Shown piece after piece: positions 9,705 to 18,788 of a stretch of DNA of 64,000 bases. The notes beneath the pieces were generated by a model. The model was not told where the DNA came from, did not search any database, and saw only the letters and a program-made list of their open reading frames with translations. The translations under genes and the position numbers were made by a program. The stretch comes from M3007 sp964621185 (GTDB lineage Bacteria; Bacteroidota; Bacteroidia; Chitinophagales; Saprospiraceae). The stretch is taken from the NCBI GenBank assembly GCA_964621185.1, contig CAZULM010000007.1, positions 62,001-126,000 on the forward strand, in the 5' to 3' direction. Within the stretch, counting starts at the first letter, position 1; each line of letters opens with the position of its first letter.

Positions 9705-11465
9705 ATGAAACGAAACCGCAACCTTGCTGCTTTTTGGGCTGTTATTGGCCTCCCTTTCTTTTTAAACTTGGTTTTGAGCCACTTTTTGTCTGCGCAATCG
9801 GCCATCAACACCGACCGCGACAGCTACACCATTTTATACGTGGCAGAACCAAAAGGAGCAGGGCCGTTTTTCCAACAAGGCCTGAACACGGAGTTCAGCG
9901 ACCGCTTCGACTGGAACAACCTGCCCACCAAGTCTTTTGCCCCAACCGAGTACAGCCTCGATGCTATGGCCCAACAGCTCACGGCAGCGGGCATAGGCCG
10001 ACAGCTCATGGCTTTTTGGTGGCAGCGGCAGCCGAACGGCAGCTTCAAGCTCGAAACGCTCGCGCAGCGAGGCCGTATAAACAGCCGTGTGCACGATAGT
10101 ATCCTGGTCAATTGGACTCCAAGGGGCGATAAACTGCTGGAAGAAGCTGGCTTGCGGCTCATCCAGCGCTCTTATGTTGTGTTATTACGCCCGGTGAACC
10201 TGCGCACCATGGAAGAAGAGTACGACCAACTCGCCCGCGCGGCCCGCCAAAGTGGTTCCAACACAAAGATCGAGCGCTTGTACCGAGGCTACAAAGGCAG
10301 CGTAGAAGCTTATGTCTTTCGGTTCAATTACGACAACACCGCCAAAAATGTCTTTTACGATATGTGGCCTTATGAAGACGACAGCCCCGAACTGCGGAAA
10401 CAAAAAATCGAACAGTTCGACAGGAGCGATGCCTTCAAGCTGCTGCGTGACACCCAATTCACCATCGACGATATAAGCTATCTTGTTTCAAAAGAGGACA
10501 AATCGAAAAAAAACGACAAGCTCAAATTGGGGAAAGATTTGCTTTTCAACAAACTCAGCCCGCAGGGCCTTGTGTCCACCAATTCGGAACAGGAAATGTT
10601 GGCAGAATGGGCTTCAGAAGCGGTCAACAAGGTGTTTAACAAGATATTGGGCAAGGGGACTACCGCAACAACTTTGACGGGAACCAGGCCAATCCGCGCC
10701 GGATTGGAGCGAAAAGACGGCCTGCACACCGAAAAACGCTACATTTTATATGAAAAGATAGAGCGGCTTGATGGCAGCTACCGCTTAGCCCGCAGGGCTG
10801 TGGTGCGCGCCACCAACCAAATTGCCGACAACCGCAACCGGGTGGAGGGCGCCGACGTGTATTCCAGGTTTTACCGGGTAGGCGGCCTGGGCATCATCCA
10901 CAAAGGCATGATCATCAAAGAGCGCCGCGAGGCGGGCATCGGCATCCATGCCTTATACGCACTTGGCCAACCAGACCAGCTTTCCGACCTGGGCCTCGGG
11001 GCAGAGCTAAACCTGTCGCTGTACTTAGCCAAACTGGGCCTCCGGCGTGTGCCGACAGCCCTGCGCATCGGCGTCAACTACACCTGGTCGCCCGACACCA
11101 TCAGGGTGCTGGGCTCCCAGCCGATAAAAGCCGATGCCAGCCGCCTGAGCATTTACCTCCGAAAAGACATTCATTTCCTGAGCATCATGCGCCTGGGCCT
11201 TTGGGCGGGGTACGGCATTGAGACCATGACGGAGCGCAGCAAAGAGGAAAAGAAAAGGTCGATCGAAACGGCATTTGTGCCTGTCGGCGCAGAATTTGGC
11301 ATGAACATACTCCCCGGGATCAACGCTTTTGGCCAGGCTGAATATTTCATCCCCGTCGGCATGGTGATGGAAGGGGAAAAAGAGCGCAGCGACCTCGATT
11401 GGGGCGAGCTCTATCCCCGCCGGAACGGCCTGTGCACCCGCGTGGGCCTGCGCTACACCTTTTGA
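9705..11465 (+). CDS. Exported protein with C-terminal outer-membrane barrel-like region
   Basis: The 586-residue product has an N-terminal signal peptide (LSHFLSAQ). Residues 35-350 are mixed alpha/beta with no family I can name. From about 400 on, the sequence alternates amphipathic strands (AGIGIHALYALG, LGLRRVPTALRIGVNYTW, MRLGLWAGYGIE) and finishes in RVGLRYTF with a terminal Phe, typical of a beta-barrel inserted by the BAM machinery. It starts 87 bp after the CHAT gene on the same strand and is probably in its operon. I infer an outer-membrane component of the same system; no function is shown by sequence. Confidence 0.6.
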   Translation: MKRNRNLAAFWAVIGLPFFLNLVLSHFLSAQSAINTDRDSYTILYVAEPKGAGPFFQQGLNTEFSDRFDWNNLPTKSFAPTEYSLDAMAQQLTAAGIGRQLMAFWWQRQPNGSFKLETLAQRGRINSRVHDSILVNWTPRGDKLLEEAGLRLIQRSYVVLLRPVNLRTMEEEYDQLARAARQSGSNTKIERLYRGYKGSVEAYVFRFNYDNTAKNVFYDMWPYEDDSPELRKQKIEQFDRSDAFKLLRDTQFTIDDISYLVSKEDKSKKNDKLKLGKDLLFNKLSPQGLVSTNSEQEMLAEWASEAVNKVFNKILGKGTTATTLTGTRPIRAGLERKDGLHTEKRYILYEKIERLDGSYRLARRAVVRATNQIADNRNRVEGADVYSRFYRVGGLGIIHKGMIIKERREAGIGIHALYALGQPDQLSDLGLGAELNLSLYLAKLGLRRVPTALRIGVNYTWSPDTIRVLGSQPIKADASRLSIYLRKDIHFLSIMRLGLWAGYGIETMTERSKEEKKRSIETAFVPVGAEFGMNILPGINAFGQAEYFIPVGMVMEGEKERSDLDWGELYPRRNGLCTRVGLRYTF

Positions 11466-11533
11466 ACGGGACGGCCGGAAATGGCTGAACCTGGCATCTG
11501 AATTCTCACTCACTTTTCAAAACATCCATAACT

Positions 11534-12013
11534 ATGCACCAGATCATGCGCTTTTGCGCCCTTGCCAGCTTGTCAGCGGTCTTGTTGTTCTCTACACAAT
11601 GCCGCAAGCTCCCCCCACAGTCCGAATCGCTCTGCATCGGCCCAGGCCGTGATGGGGCCGTGCTCATCCGCGCTTTTGGCTACGGCGCCAATAACCGCAT
11701 CGCGACCAGGGCGGCCATGAAAAACGCCGTTCAGGATGTGCTGTTCAAAGGCTCCCCCGCCGGTTCGACGGGCTGCCCCAGCCGGCCTATCGTGAAAGAC
11801 ATCTCGAAGCGGAACTCCGACTATTTCAAAAACTTTTTCAAGCTGAACGGCCCCTACCTGCAATTCATCAACCTTTCAGACGAAGGCAATCTGGAGCGCT
11901 CAAAAGTGCGGCGCTGGGTGAAAGTGAGCGTCGATGTGGTCGTTGACCACCGCCGCCTGCGCGACCAAATGGTGAAAGACAACCAGGCATCCAGCTTGAG
12001 CGACGGCTTTTGA
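11534..12013 (+). CDS. Small lipoprotein of unknown function
   Basis: The 159-residue product has a lipoprotein-type signal (SAVLLFSTQC), giving a lipidated Cys near residue 23. The mature part reads DGAVLIRAFGYGANNRIATRAAMKNAVQDVLFKG, which resembles the repeated-Ala, swapped-hairpin domain of LPP20/FlgT-like lipoproteins, followed by WVKVSVDVVVDHRRLRD. I regard that as a resemblance rather than an assignment. It sits 68 bp after the barrel protein and 108 bp before the DUF6175-like gene, so it belongs to the same rightward set. Confidence 0.55.
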   Translation: MHQIMRFCALASLSAVLLFSTQCRKLPPQSESLCIGPGRDGAVLIRAFGYGANNRIATRAAMKNAVQDVLFKGSPAGSTGCPSRPIVKDISKRNSDYFKNFFKLNGPYLQFINLSDEGNLERSKVRRWVKVSVDVVVDHRRLRDQMVKDNQASSLSDGF

Positions 12014-12112
12014 CCAGGATTTTAGTGATTTGGGAGATTATTTGGGATGGATAAAATTGATTATCAATGATTTATCCCTCTATGTTTTCACAACCAATTT
12101 GCGTTGGCTTTA
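12012..12112 (+). repeat. 105-bp intergenic repeat, copy E
   Basis: The segment aligns with the copy at the right edge (63891-63999): CCAGGATT, TGATTTG, GAGATT, a GGAT-rich stretch, ATTGATTAT, and then TTTCACAACCA...TTTGCGTTGG. It fills almost all of the gap between the lipoprotein gene and the next gene. Unlike the other copies, its TGATT-rich end faces a stop codon instead of a start codon. Confidence 0.6.
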
Positions 12113-12121
12113 ATTTAATTT

Positions 12122-13072
12122 ATGACTATGAAAAAAATTCTCATCGCAACTGTATGTCTTTTCATTGCTTTTGCTGGCTGGGGTCAGGCTAAAAAACCCA
12201 CCCTGATGGTGATCCCCAGCGATGCCTACTGCATCGAAAAAGGCTTTTTTATAGAAACCAACGACCAGGGGATGAAGCGCAAAGATCCCGACTACCGCCG
12301 GGCTTTGCAGGAAGACCCCGACCTGCGGGCAATCATCTCCGGGATAAACAATTATATGGCCGACCAGTCATTCCCGCTCGCCGATTTGGAGGCAACCCTC
12401 AAGAGCCTGGAAACCCAGGATATGGAGGAAGAAGAGATGGTGGACAAGGCGGGCAACGAACTGCAAGAATCGCGGCTCGACCAGATCAGGCGGCGCGCCA
12501 AGGCCGATATTGTGCTCGACCTCTATTTTGCCATCAAGCGCAACGGCCCCGAAAAGATCATGACCTTCAACCTCAAGGGCCTCGACAGCTATACCAACTA
12601 TCAGGTGGCCGGGGTAGAATGTACGGGCAAGCCCGGTGTGATGACCAATGTGGAGGTGTTGCTCCGCGAAGACAACTATACCCGCATGACGGAATTTCAC
12701 GACCGTCTGCAAAAGCACTTCGACGACCTGTTCAAAGACGGCAGGGAGGTAACGGTGGTGATCCGCATGGCAAGCGATGCGCCGGTCAGCTTCGACACAG
12801 AATACGGCGACGACGAGCTCAGCGAACTGCTCGACGCGTGGTTCCAGGAGCATACCGTGAAAGGCCGCTACACCGTGACGGAGCTCAACGACGTGCGCAT
12901 GGCTTTCACGGCCCGCATCCCTGTGTACAACGAAAAAGGCAAGGCAATGGATACCCGTGAGTTTGTGCAACAGCTTCGGAAGCACTTGAAGGCTGCACCC
13001 TACAACCTGAGCGCCAAAGTGCAGCCAAGGGGCCTCGGCCAGTCATACCTGATCATCGGCAGTTCCAAATAA
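12122..13072 (+). CDS. Exported DUF6175-like protein
   Basis: The 316-residue product carries a signal peptide ending at GWGQA (ATG at 12122, with a second ATG two codons on that is equally plausible). The mature protein opens with KKPTLMVIPSDAYCIEKGFF, which I recall as the signature of the Bacteroidota family DUF6175. Residues 100-150 form an acidic helical stretch, followed by DIVLDLYFAIKRNG and a C-terminal VTVVIRMASDAPVSFDTEYG. The function of the family is unknown to me. The gene is the fourth of the CHAT-led rightward set. Confidence 0.6.
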   Translation: MTMKKILIATVCLFIAFAGWGQAKKPTLMVIPSDAYCIEKGFFIETNDQGMKRKDPDYRRALQEDPDLRAIISGINNYMADQSFPLADLEATLKSLETQDMEEEEMVDKAGNELQESRLDQIRRRAKADIVLDLYFAIKRNGPEKIMTFNLKGLDSYTNYQVAGVECTGKPGVMTNVEVLLREDNYTRMTEFHDRLQKHFDDLFKDGREVTVVIRMASDAPVSFDTEYGDDELSELLDAWFQEHTVKGRYTVTELNDVRMAFTARIPVYNEKGKAMDTREFVQQLRKHLKAAPYNLSAKVQPRGLGQSYLIIGSSK

Positions 13073-13132
13073 CCTGGCTTGGATCGGCCATTCAGCTTTC
13101 ACCCAATCATTTTCACCAACCATATTTTTGCT

Positions 13133-14098
13133 ATGAACAAGGCATTGATTGTCCTTTCTCCCATACTGTTTTTGTTGCCTTTCACGCGGGCAATCGCGCA
13201 AACAGACAACACCAAAACCAGCGAGCCCGTGCGCATACCCCTCACGGCGGTAATCCCTGCCGATGCGGAAAACATACCCGAAGCTGCGCGCCCGATCCTG
13301 CTGAACCGGCTGCGGCAGTTGGCCACGTCACACGGGTACAGCAGCAGTTCGCTGTATCCGCAGTTTATCCTTACCGCCAACCCGGTGTTGACGGACAAAA
13401 AAGTTATCGGGAGCGCGCCCATGAAGGTTTCCCTGGAATTCGAGACAACACTTTACATCGCCGACCAGGTTTCCAAGACCATTTTTTCCACCGCCAATGT
13501 CACCTTGAAAGGGGTGGGGAATACAGAGACGGAAGCCTATATGAACGCAATGAAGACCTTCCGAATCGACCAGGCCGCTATCCGCAACTTCACCCAGGCT
13601 GGCCGCGCGGAGATCATAAAATTCTACAACACCCGCTGCGATTTCGTGATGAGCAAGGTGGACGTGCTGGTAAAGACCAACCAGGCCACCGCCGCGCTGG
13701 ATATGTTGCTCAACATGCCCGACGTGAACAAGGCTTGTTTCGACCAGGCCATGGCCAAAGCGCCGCAGGTGTTCGAGGCCTCGGCGGCACAGCAATGCCG
13801 CGAGTTGGTACAGGCGGCCAAAACCGTTTGGGCCAACAGCCCCGACCGCAAAGGCGCCGAACGGGCAACCCTGCTGCTGCTCGCTATTCCCGCCACCACG
13901 GAATGTCATGCCGAGGCCAACCGGTTCCTGGCCGAGATCAAATCAAAAATGCAGGAAACCGAGCGCTGGGAGCGCAAGCAGTACAACGACCAGATCGACC
14001 TGATGAAGCAGTACATCGATGCCCTGCGTGACGTGGGCGTGGCTTATGGCAACGGGCAGCCGGATACGGTGATACATGCGAAGGGGTGGTTGTGGTGA
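13133..14098 (+). CDS. Exported protein of unknown function
   Basis: The ATG at 13133 puts a signal peptide at the N-terminus (LFLLPFTRAIAQ); an upstream ATG in the same frame at 13079 would bury it. The 321-residue product has an N-terminal half with the pattern IPLTAVIPADAENIPEAARPILLNRL and strands like VSLEFETTLYIADQ, then a helical C-terminal half (AALDMLLNMPDVNKACFDQAM) and a final helix rich in charged residues. It ends the set of five rightward genes headed by the CHAT protein. I do not recognise a family. It likely works with the DUF6175-like protein 60 bp upstream. Confidence 0.55.
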   Translation: MNKALIVLSPILFLLPFTRAIAQTDNTKTSEPVRIPLTAVIPADAENIPEAARPILLNRLRQLATSHGYSSSSLYPQFILTANPVLTDKKVIGSAPMKVSLEFETTLYIADQVSKTIFSTANVTLKGVGNTETEAYMNAMKTFRIDQAAIRNFTQAGRAEIIKFYNTRCDFVMSKVDVLVKTNQATAALDMLLNMPDVNKACFDQAMAKAPQVFEASAAQQCRELVQAAKTVWANSPDRKGAERATLLLLAIPATTECHAEANRFLAEIKSKMQETERWERKQYNDQIDLMKQYIDALRDVGVAYGNGQPDTVIHAKGWLW

Positions 14099-14173
14099 GG
14101 GGTGCCCCGGGCAATTGGCATTGCAAGCTATAGAGCTAAATATTGTTGTTAATATCTTAAACGTCAAACAATT

Positions 14174-15970
14174 ATGAAATCCTTCATTTCTGCGCTCGCG
14201 GTGTTGCTTCCGCTTACTTTTTCTGCGCAAACGGAGTGTGACCCCAACAATTCCTTCCCTCAAGCCTGCCAGATTGTGCTGTCAAACCTGATGGGCACGG
14301 TAAAGGGTACGATTAACCCAAACGGCGATGCTGACTATTATTGGTTCAACATCCCGCGTTCGGGTGTCATTACGTATTCTGTCACCAATGTGCCTTCTAA
14401 CATCTCGATGCGGGCAGAATTGTTCCATGAATCCAACCAATCGAGCTATTTGTCCAGCGCGTCTGGGGGCGACGGGCAAGCGGTAACGGGCATCAAAAAA
14501 GTTTGCCCCACGGGCAAGTATTACATCAGGCTTTTTGATAACCACAGTTTTGGAGGGCCTTACCAGAGCACCGACCAGTACACCTTGAAGGTGACCGTGG
14601 ATACTACGGACGTGCATGAGTGCAACGACAGTTTTGGGGCCTGCACGTCAATCAATTTGAACCAAAACGTTCAAGGCACCATCAATTCAAGCGGCGACGT
14701 CGATTATTATTGCTTTGAAATTCCCCGCTCCGGCGTGATCAACTTTACCGTGTCGAACGTGCCGGGCTTGCTTTCGCTTAGGGCCGAATTGTTCCACGAA
14801 TCCAACCAAGGGGGCTATGTACACAGCGCAGCCGGGGGCGACGGGCAAGCTATTACGGGTATCAAAAGGGTTTGCCCGGCGGGCAGGTACTACATCAAGC
14901 TTTTTGACCACCACAGTTTTGGCGGGCCATACCAAAGCCCTGACAAGTACAACCTGAAGGTGACGCTCGACACGGCAGATGTACATGAGTGCAACGACAG
15001 CTTTGTTGCCTGCACCCCGATCAGCTTGAACCAGAACATCCGGGGAGCCATCCATTCCAGTGGCGATGTCGATTATTTTTGTTTCGACATTCCCCGTGCT
15101 GGCGTGATCACCTATATCGTATCCAACGTGCCGGGCTTGCTTTCGCTGCGGGCTGAATTGTATCACGAATCTAACCAGTCGAGCTATGTGCACAGTGCGG
15201 CCGCGGGCGACGGGCAAGCTTTTACGGCCATCAAAAAAGTTTGCCAGGCTGGCAGGTATTACATCAAGCTTTTTGACAATCACAGTTTTGGAGGCCCGTA
15301 TCAGAGCCCAGACCTGTACAACCTGAAAGTGACCCTAGATACGACTGATATCTATGAGTGCAACGATGGCTTTTCGTCGGCCAGCCCGATCAATTGCAAC
15401 ACGCAGGTTGCCGCTTCCATCAATACGGAGAACGACAACGACTGTTTCAAGTTCACCCTGTACCAACCTGATGTTGTAACCGTGACCGCCACGAATGTGC
15501 CGACAAACCTTGACCTGACGCTTACCTTATACGGCCCGGCACCGAGCACGACGCAATTGCAGCCATCGGTAAATGGGAGTACCGGCGCCTCGGTTACCTT
15601 GGTATCGGCGACAACCTTACAGCCTGGCACTTACTACGTGTGCGTTACCGACAACAAAGCAAATGCAGCGCAATATCATTTGAATATCGGCTGTCCGTCG
15701 GCAGTAAGTACGGAAGAGGGGCAGTTGTTGGAAAAATTGAAACTGTTCCCGAACCCTTCGGGTACGTTGCTGCACCTCGAAATTCCTGATAACCAGACCT
15801 TCTATGAGTTTGCATACGAGGTTAGAAACCTGCTTGGAGAACTTGAAATGGTTGGTAATGGACAAATCCAAGCTGCGGCAATTGATGTAAGCAGGCTTCC
15901 AAATGGCCTGCATTTGATCATCGTCAATACGAGACACGGGCGAATTTCCCGCCAATTCATCAAGATTTAA
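14174..15970 (+). CDS. T9SS type A cargo with four PPC-like repeats
   Basis: The 598-residue protein has a signal peptide (LTFSAQ), then four pre-peptidase C-terminal (PPC) type beta-sandwich repeats. Each opens with ECN/ECD and carries GDxDYYxFxIPRSGVI and AGRYYIKLFD. The second and third repeats are each exactly 369 bp long (starts 14615, 14984, 15353) and very alike, a sign of recent duplication; the fourth is divergent. The C-terminus (LFPNPSGTLLHLEIPDN to the end) is a type A T9SS sorting domain, so the mature protein is exported across the outer membrane and its C-terminal domain removed. No enzymatic domain is present, so it is probably a binding or structural surface protein. Confidence 0.88.
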   Translation: MKSFISALAVLLPLTFSAQTECDPNNSFPQACQIVLSNLMGTVKGTINPNGDADYYWFNIPRSGVITYSVTNVPSNISMRAELFHESNQSSYLSSASGGDGQAVTGIKKVCPTGKYYIRLFDNHSFGGPYQSTDQYTLKVTVDTTDVHECNDSFGACTSINLNQNVQGTINSSGDVDYYCFEIPRSGVINFTVSNVPGLLSLRAELFHESNQGGYVHSAAGGDGQAITGIKRVCPAGRYYIKLFDHHSFGGPYQSPDKYNLKVTLDTADVHECNDSFVACTPISLNQNIRGAIHSSGDVDYFCFDIPRAGVITYIVSNVPGLLSLRAELYHESNQSSYVHSAAAGDGQAFTAIKKVCQAGRYYIKLFDNHSFGGPYQSPDLYNLKVTLDTTDIYECNDGFSSASPINCNTQVAASINTENDNDCFKFTLYQPDVVTVTATNVPTNLDLTLTLYGPAPSTTQLQPSVNGSTGASVTLVSATTLQPGTYYVCVTDNKANAAQYHLNIGCPSAVSTEEGQLLEKLKLFPNPSGTLLHLEIPDNQTFYEFAYEVRNLLGELEMVGNGQIQAAAIDVSRLPNGLHLIIVNTRHGRISRQFIKI

Positions 15971-16062
15971 TCACGCTCTTAATATGCAGCACTTTGTGCT
16001 ATTGTGTGTAACGGCAGCTCCCCCTGCCAATAAACCCTGTTTTTCACAAAATCTCTTTCAAC

Positions 16063-17604
16063 ATGAACAAGAAAATTACCTTCCTAACAATGCTTATTTC
16101 CATTTGCGCCCTGCAAATGAACAGCCAGCCCATTGGCCTCGACCCATCCTTCGCCACCAATGGCGTGTATTATTTCACAGATGGCAGCACGGGCGAATAT
16201 TTTGTGGACGTCGCCGTGCAAAGCGATGGGAAGCCCGTGGCTGTCGGCTATACAAATTATGACCCGGATGAGACGAACAACTACCGCATTGTGGTGATGC
16301 GGTTCAACATCAATGGTACGCCCGACCCCACATTTGGAGTAAATGGGAAAGTTTATATTGACACGCCGCAAAGCACGGATGATCCCAACGCCATTGCAAT
16401 TCAGGCAGATGGGAAAATTGTGATTGCTGGAAGCTCCCAGGTGCCTTCCTCTTCTCCACCGACAACCTATATTGGAGGGACATTGTACCGGCTCAACAGC
16501 AATGGAACAGTTGACAATGCCTTTGGCACGAATGGGCGCGCGTATATAATGGGAGAGGTTTCCGGTTTTGAAAACCTCGTTATCCAGCCGAACGGCAGAA
16601 TCGTAGCTTCCGGCCAAGGATTTGTTAACGGCTTTTTTTCATACATGGTTGCAAGGTTTACCACAAGCGGTCAAAAAGACCTGACGTTTGGAAACGGTGC
16701 TGGCTTTGTAGAGTTTCGATCCAGCACATCCAGCACCGAAGAGGACAACGGTGCCGGTTATGGCATCGCCCTGCAACCCGACGGCAAAATCCTTACCTGT
16801 GGGTACGATGAAAAAGAAAACGGGACGCTTGCCCGGTTAAATATCAATGGCACCTTGGACTATACCTTTAGCTTTAACGGGTTCAAATACTGGGATTTCA
16901 GTAGGGACCTTTTCCTATATACCGTCGCTGTCCAAAATGATGGAAAGATCGTGATCGCAGGCACTTATGACTTCAGTTCAACCCAGAACAAGGCAGTTTT
17001 GATCCGCCTTTTTCCAAATGGGAATGATGATACCTCATTCAGCAATGGCATTTCCTTTAACTTTTACGGAAATCCATCCAGTGTGAGTTATGACATGGAG
17101 ATACAGTCCGACGGGAAATATGTGTTCGGCGGTTTGGACGACCTGATCCGGGCCAATACCAACTCAACGCTTGACAACACTTTTGATGGGGACGGGTTTT
17201 TTACCCACCCACTGGCTTCAGCCTATTTTTACAACCTCAAGCTTAACGGAAATAAAATTTATATAGTCGGCTATCAGAACACAAATGGCGACAACAACGG
17301 TTTCATCGCACGGATCACCAACAACTTCACTACGACCCCAACCCTAGAGGCTCCCACGCTGCTGTCGGCTGTTGTGTACCCCAATCCAGCCCCCGACATC
17401 CTCCAAGTCAAATTGCCAGAAGCAACGGATGTTCGCTTGAATGCTTTTAACCTGAGCGGGCAATTGGTGTATGCGGTCCAACTGTCTGGCGTGGCGGAGG
17501 CGCAGATACCAGTAGCTGATTGGCCGAACGGCATGTACTATATGAGCATCATGGAGGAGGGAAGCGGGCAGCAGCGGAGCTTTCCGTTTGTGGTGCAGCA
17601 TTGA
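16063..17604 (+). CDS. T9SS type A cargo with delta-60 repeats
   Basis: The 513-residue product has a signal peptide (CALQMNSQP) followed by about seven delta-60 repeat units. Each pairs an LDPSFxxNGV-type strand with a QxDGKIVxAG strand, for example QADGKIVIAGS and QNDGKIVIAGT, and together they should build a beta-propeller. The C-terminal 75 residues (VVYPNPAPDILQVKLPEATDV... to the end) form a type A T9SS sorting domain. It follows the PPC-repeat cargo at 92 bp. A strong terminator lies just after the stop. No catalytic residues are evident; surface location is inferred from the sorting domain. Confidence 0.9.
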   Translation: MNKKITFLTMLISICALQMNSQPIGLDPSFATNGVYYFTDGSTGEYFVDVAVQSDGKPVAVGYTNYDPDETNNYRIVVMRFNINGTPDPTFGVNGKVYIDTPQSTDDPNAIAIQADGKIVIAGSSQVPSSSPPTTYIGGTLYRLNSNGTVDNAFGTNGRAYIMGEVSGFENLVIQPNGRIVASGQGFVNGFFSYMVARFTTSGQKDLTFGNGAGFVEFRSSTSSTEEDNGAGYGIALQPDGKILTCGYDEKENGTLARLNINGTLDYTFSFNGFKYWDFSRDLFLYTVAVQNDGKIVIAGTYDFSSTQNKAVLIRLFPNGNDDTSFSNGISFNFYGNPSSVSYDMEIQSDGKYVFGGLDDLIRANTNSTLDNTFDGDGFFTHPLASAYFYNLKLNGNKIYIVGYQNTNGDNNGFIARITNNFTTTPTLEAPTLLSAVVYPNPAPDILQVKLPEATDVRLNAFNLSGQLVYAVQLSGVAEAQIPVADWPNGMYYMSIMEEGSGQQRSFPFVVQH

Positions 17605-17623
17605 TGGAGCGGCGCATTTCTTG

Positions 17624-17660
17624 AGGGCGATGTCGTTTTGGGCGGCATCGCCCTTTTTTA
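17624..17660. terminator. Rho-independent terminator between convergent genes
   Basis: AGGGCGATG (17624-17632) pairs with CATCGCCCT (17646-17654) and is followed by a T-rich run on the plus strand. It ends the delta-60 gene. The converging GldN-like gene stops at 17658, inside the T run. Confidence 0.8.
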
Positions 17661-18719
17661 TTTTTTCCCCGCAGAATTAAAATACACCCACAAGTAAAAA
17701 TTCATTTCCACCATTTCCACGAATAGTTTTTCGGAGGCTTCTTCTTGGCCTGGGCGGGCGTGGTACTCGTGCGGCGATTGGTCGATGGGCCTTTGATAAA
17801 GGCTCAAACTGGTATAAATGACGCTGCTGAAATGCCGGAAATGCAGCACATCGTCGAGGTTTTCAGCGAGGGGTGGCAGTTGGCTTTTTGCGGGCTTAAT
17901 TTTGGCTAAAAACGGTCTTGCGTGTGGGTAGTACACCCAGAACGGGCGCAGGGTATCGCTGCGGGCTTCTTCTAAGAATACAGGGCAGAGTCCGGTGATG
18001 CGCGATTCCATGCTCATCAGGTGCTTGTCGAAGAATATAACCTCCTTGAGTTGGAGGCCCAGGAGGCGGCATCGGGAAAAGTCCATAGCCTCAAGTTCAT
18101 TCGAGGCTAGTTCCTGCTTGAACAGTAATTTTTGGCCTTCGGGCGCATAAGCTTTCAGCTTTCCTGCTTTTACTGCGCGCCATATAACGTTCCATATCCG
18201 GTTGTCTTCAAACAAGGCATCGTTTTGTGCCGATGCAGGCACCCATTTGTACAGCCATTTTTCCCACCAGAGGTCTTTTTCATGGACAGGGCGATACTTG
18301 ACAACGCCATTGGAATCTCTTTCCAGCGGCATTGGCCGGTAAGCGCCAAACAAGGATGCCGGCCCGTTTTTGGGCAGTTCGGGGTACAGTGTTTCAAAAT
18401 CAATGGGGCTGTGGTAAAAGCGTTTCGCAGCCGATTTTCCGTCGGGGTAAAATACTTCCCACAGCCCTGTTGGCTGGCCGTTTTGCAAGTTCCCTTTCGC
18501 CTTGATTTTTTCGTCGCGGTAATAACTGGTGAAAGGGCCGGTCATTTTCCCGTCGGTGGTTTGGTATCGGGCTTTGAGGTCGGGGCCGGGGTCGCTTTCG
18601 GGGCGGGCGTAGAACTCGTCGCTGTAATAGACGGAATGTTCTTCCACTTGGGCGCAGAGCAGCAACGAGGAGAACAGCGCGAGGGAAAAAATCAGGGCCG
18701 CTTTTTGAAAAAGTGTCAT
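17658..18719 (-). CDS. GldN/PorN-like T9SS ring protein with N-terminal MORN-like repeats
   Basis: The 353-residue product has a signal peptide (LLLCAQ). Residues 56-102 contain two MORN-like strands (GKMTGPFTSYYRDEKIKAKG and GLWEVFYPDGKSAAKRFY). Residues about 150-340 match the GldN/PorN layout: LWWEKWLYKWV and NRIWNVIW (150-180), LMSMESRITGLCPV (234-247), FWVYYPHARPFLAK (260-273) and FRHFSSVIYTSLSLYQR (294-310). GldN forms the periplasmic ring of T9SS with the FGE-fold lipoprotein GldK. The gene directly upstream encodes an FGE-fold protein, but GldL and GldM are absent here. A MORN-bearing paralog of a core ring subunit is unusual. Confidence 0.7.
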   Translation of the reverse strand: MTLFQKAALIFSLALFSSLLLCAQVEEHSVYYSDEFYARPESDPGPDLKARYQTTDGKMTGPFTSYYRDEKIKAKGNLQNGQPTGLWEVFYPDGKSAAKRFYHSPIDFETLYPELPKNGPASLFGAYRPMPLERDSNGVVKYRPVHEKDLWWEKWLYKWVPASAQNDALFEDNRIWNVIWRAVKAGKLKAYAPEGQKLLFKQELASNELEAMDFSRCRLLGLQLKEVIFFDKHLMSMESRITGLCPVFLEEARSDTLRPFWVYYPHARPFLAKIKPAKSQLPPLAENLDDVLHFRHFSSVIYTSLSLYQRPIDQSPHEYHARPGQEEASEKLFVEMVEMNFYLWVYFNSAGKK

Positions 18720-18788
18720 CAGATTGGATTTGTTTTATACCATGGGTGCGTTACACGGTGCGGGGTTGCACTTTTATTGCCGACCGTA

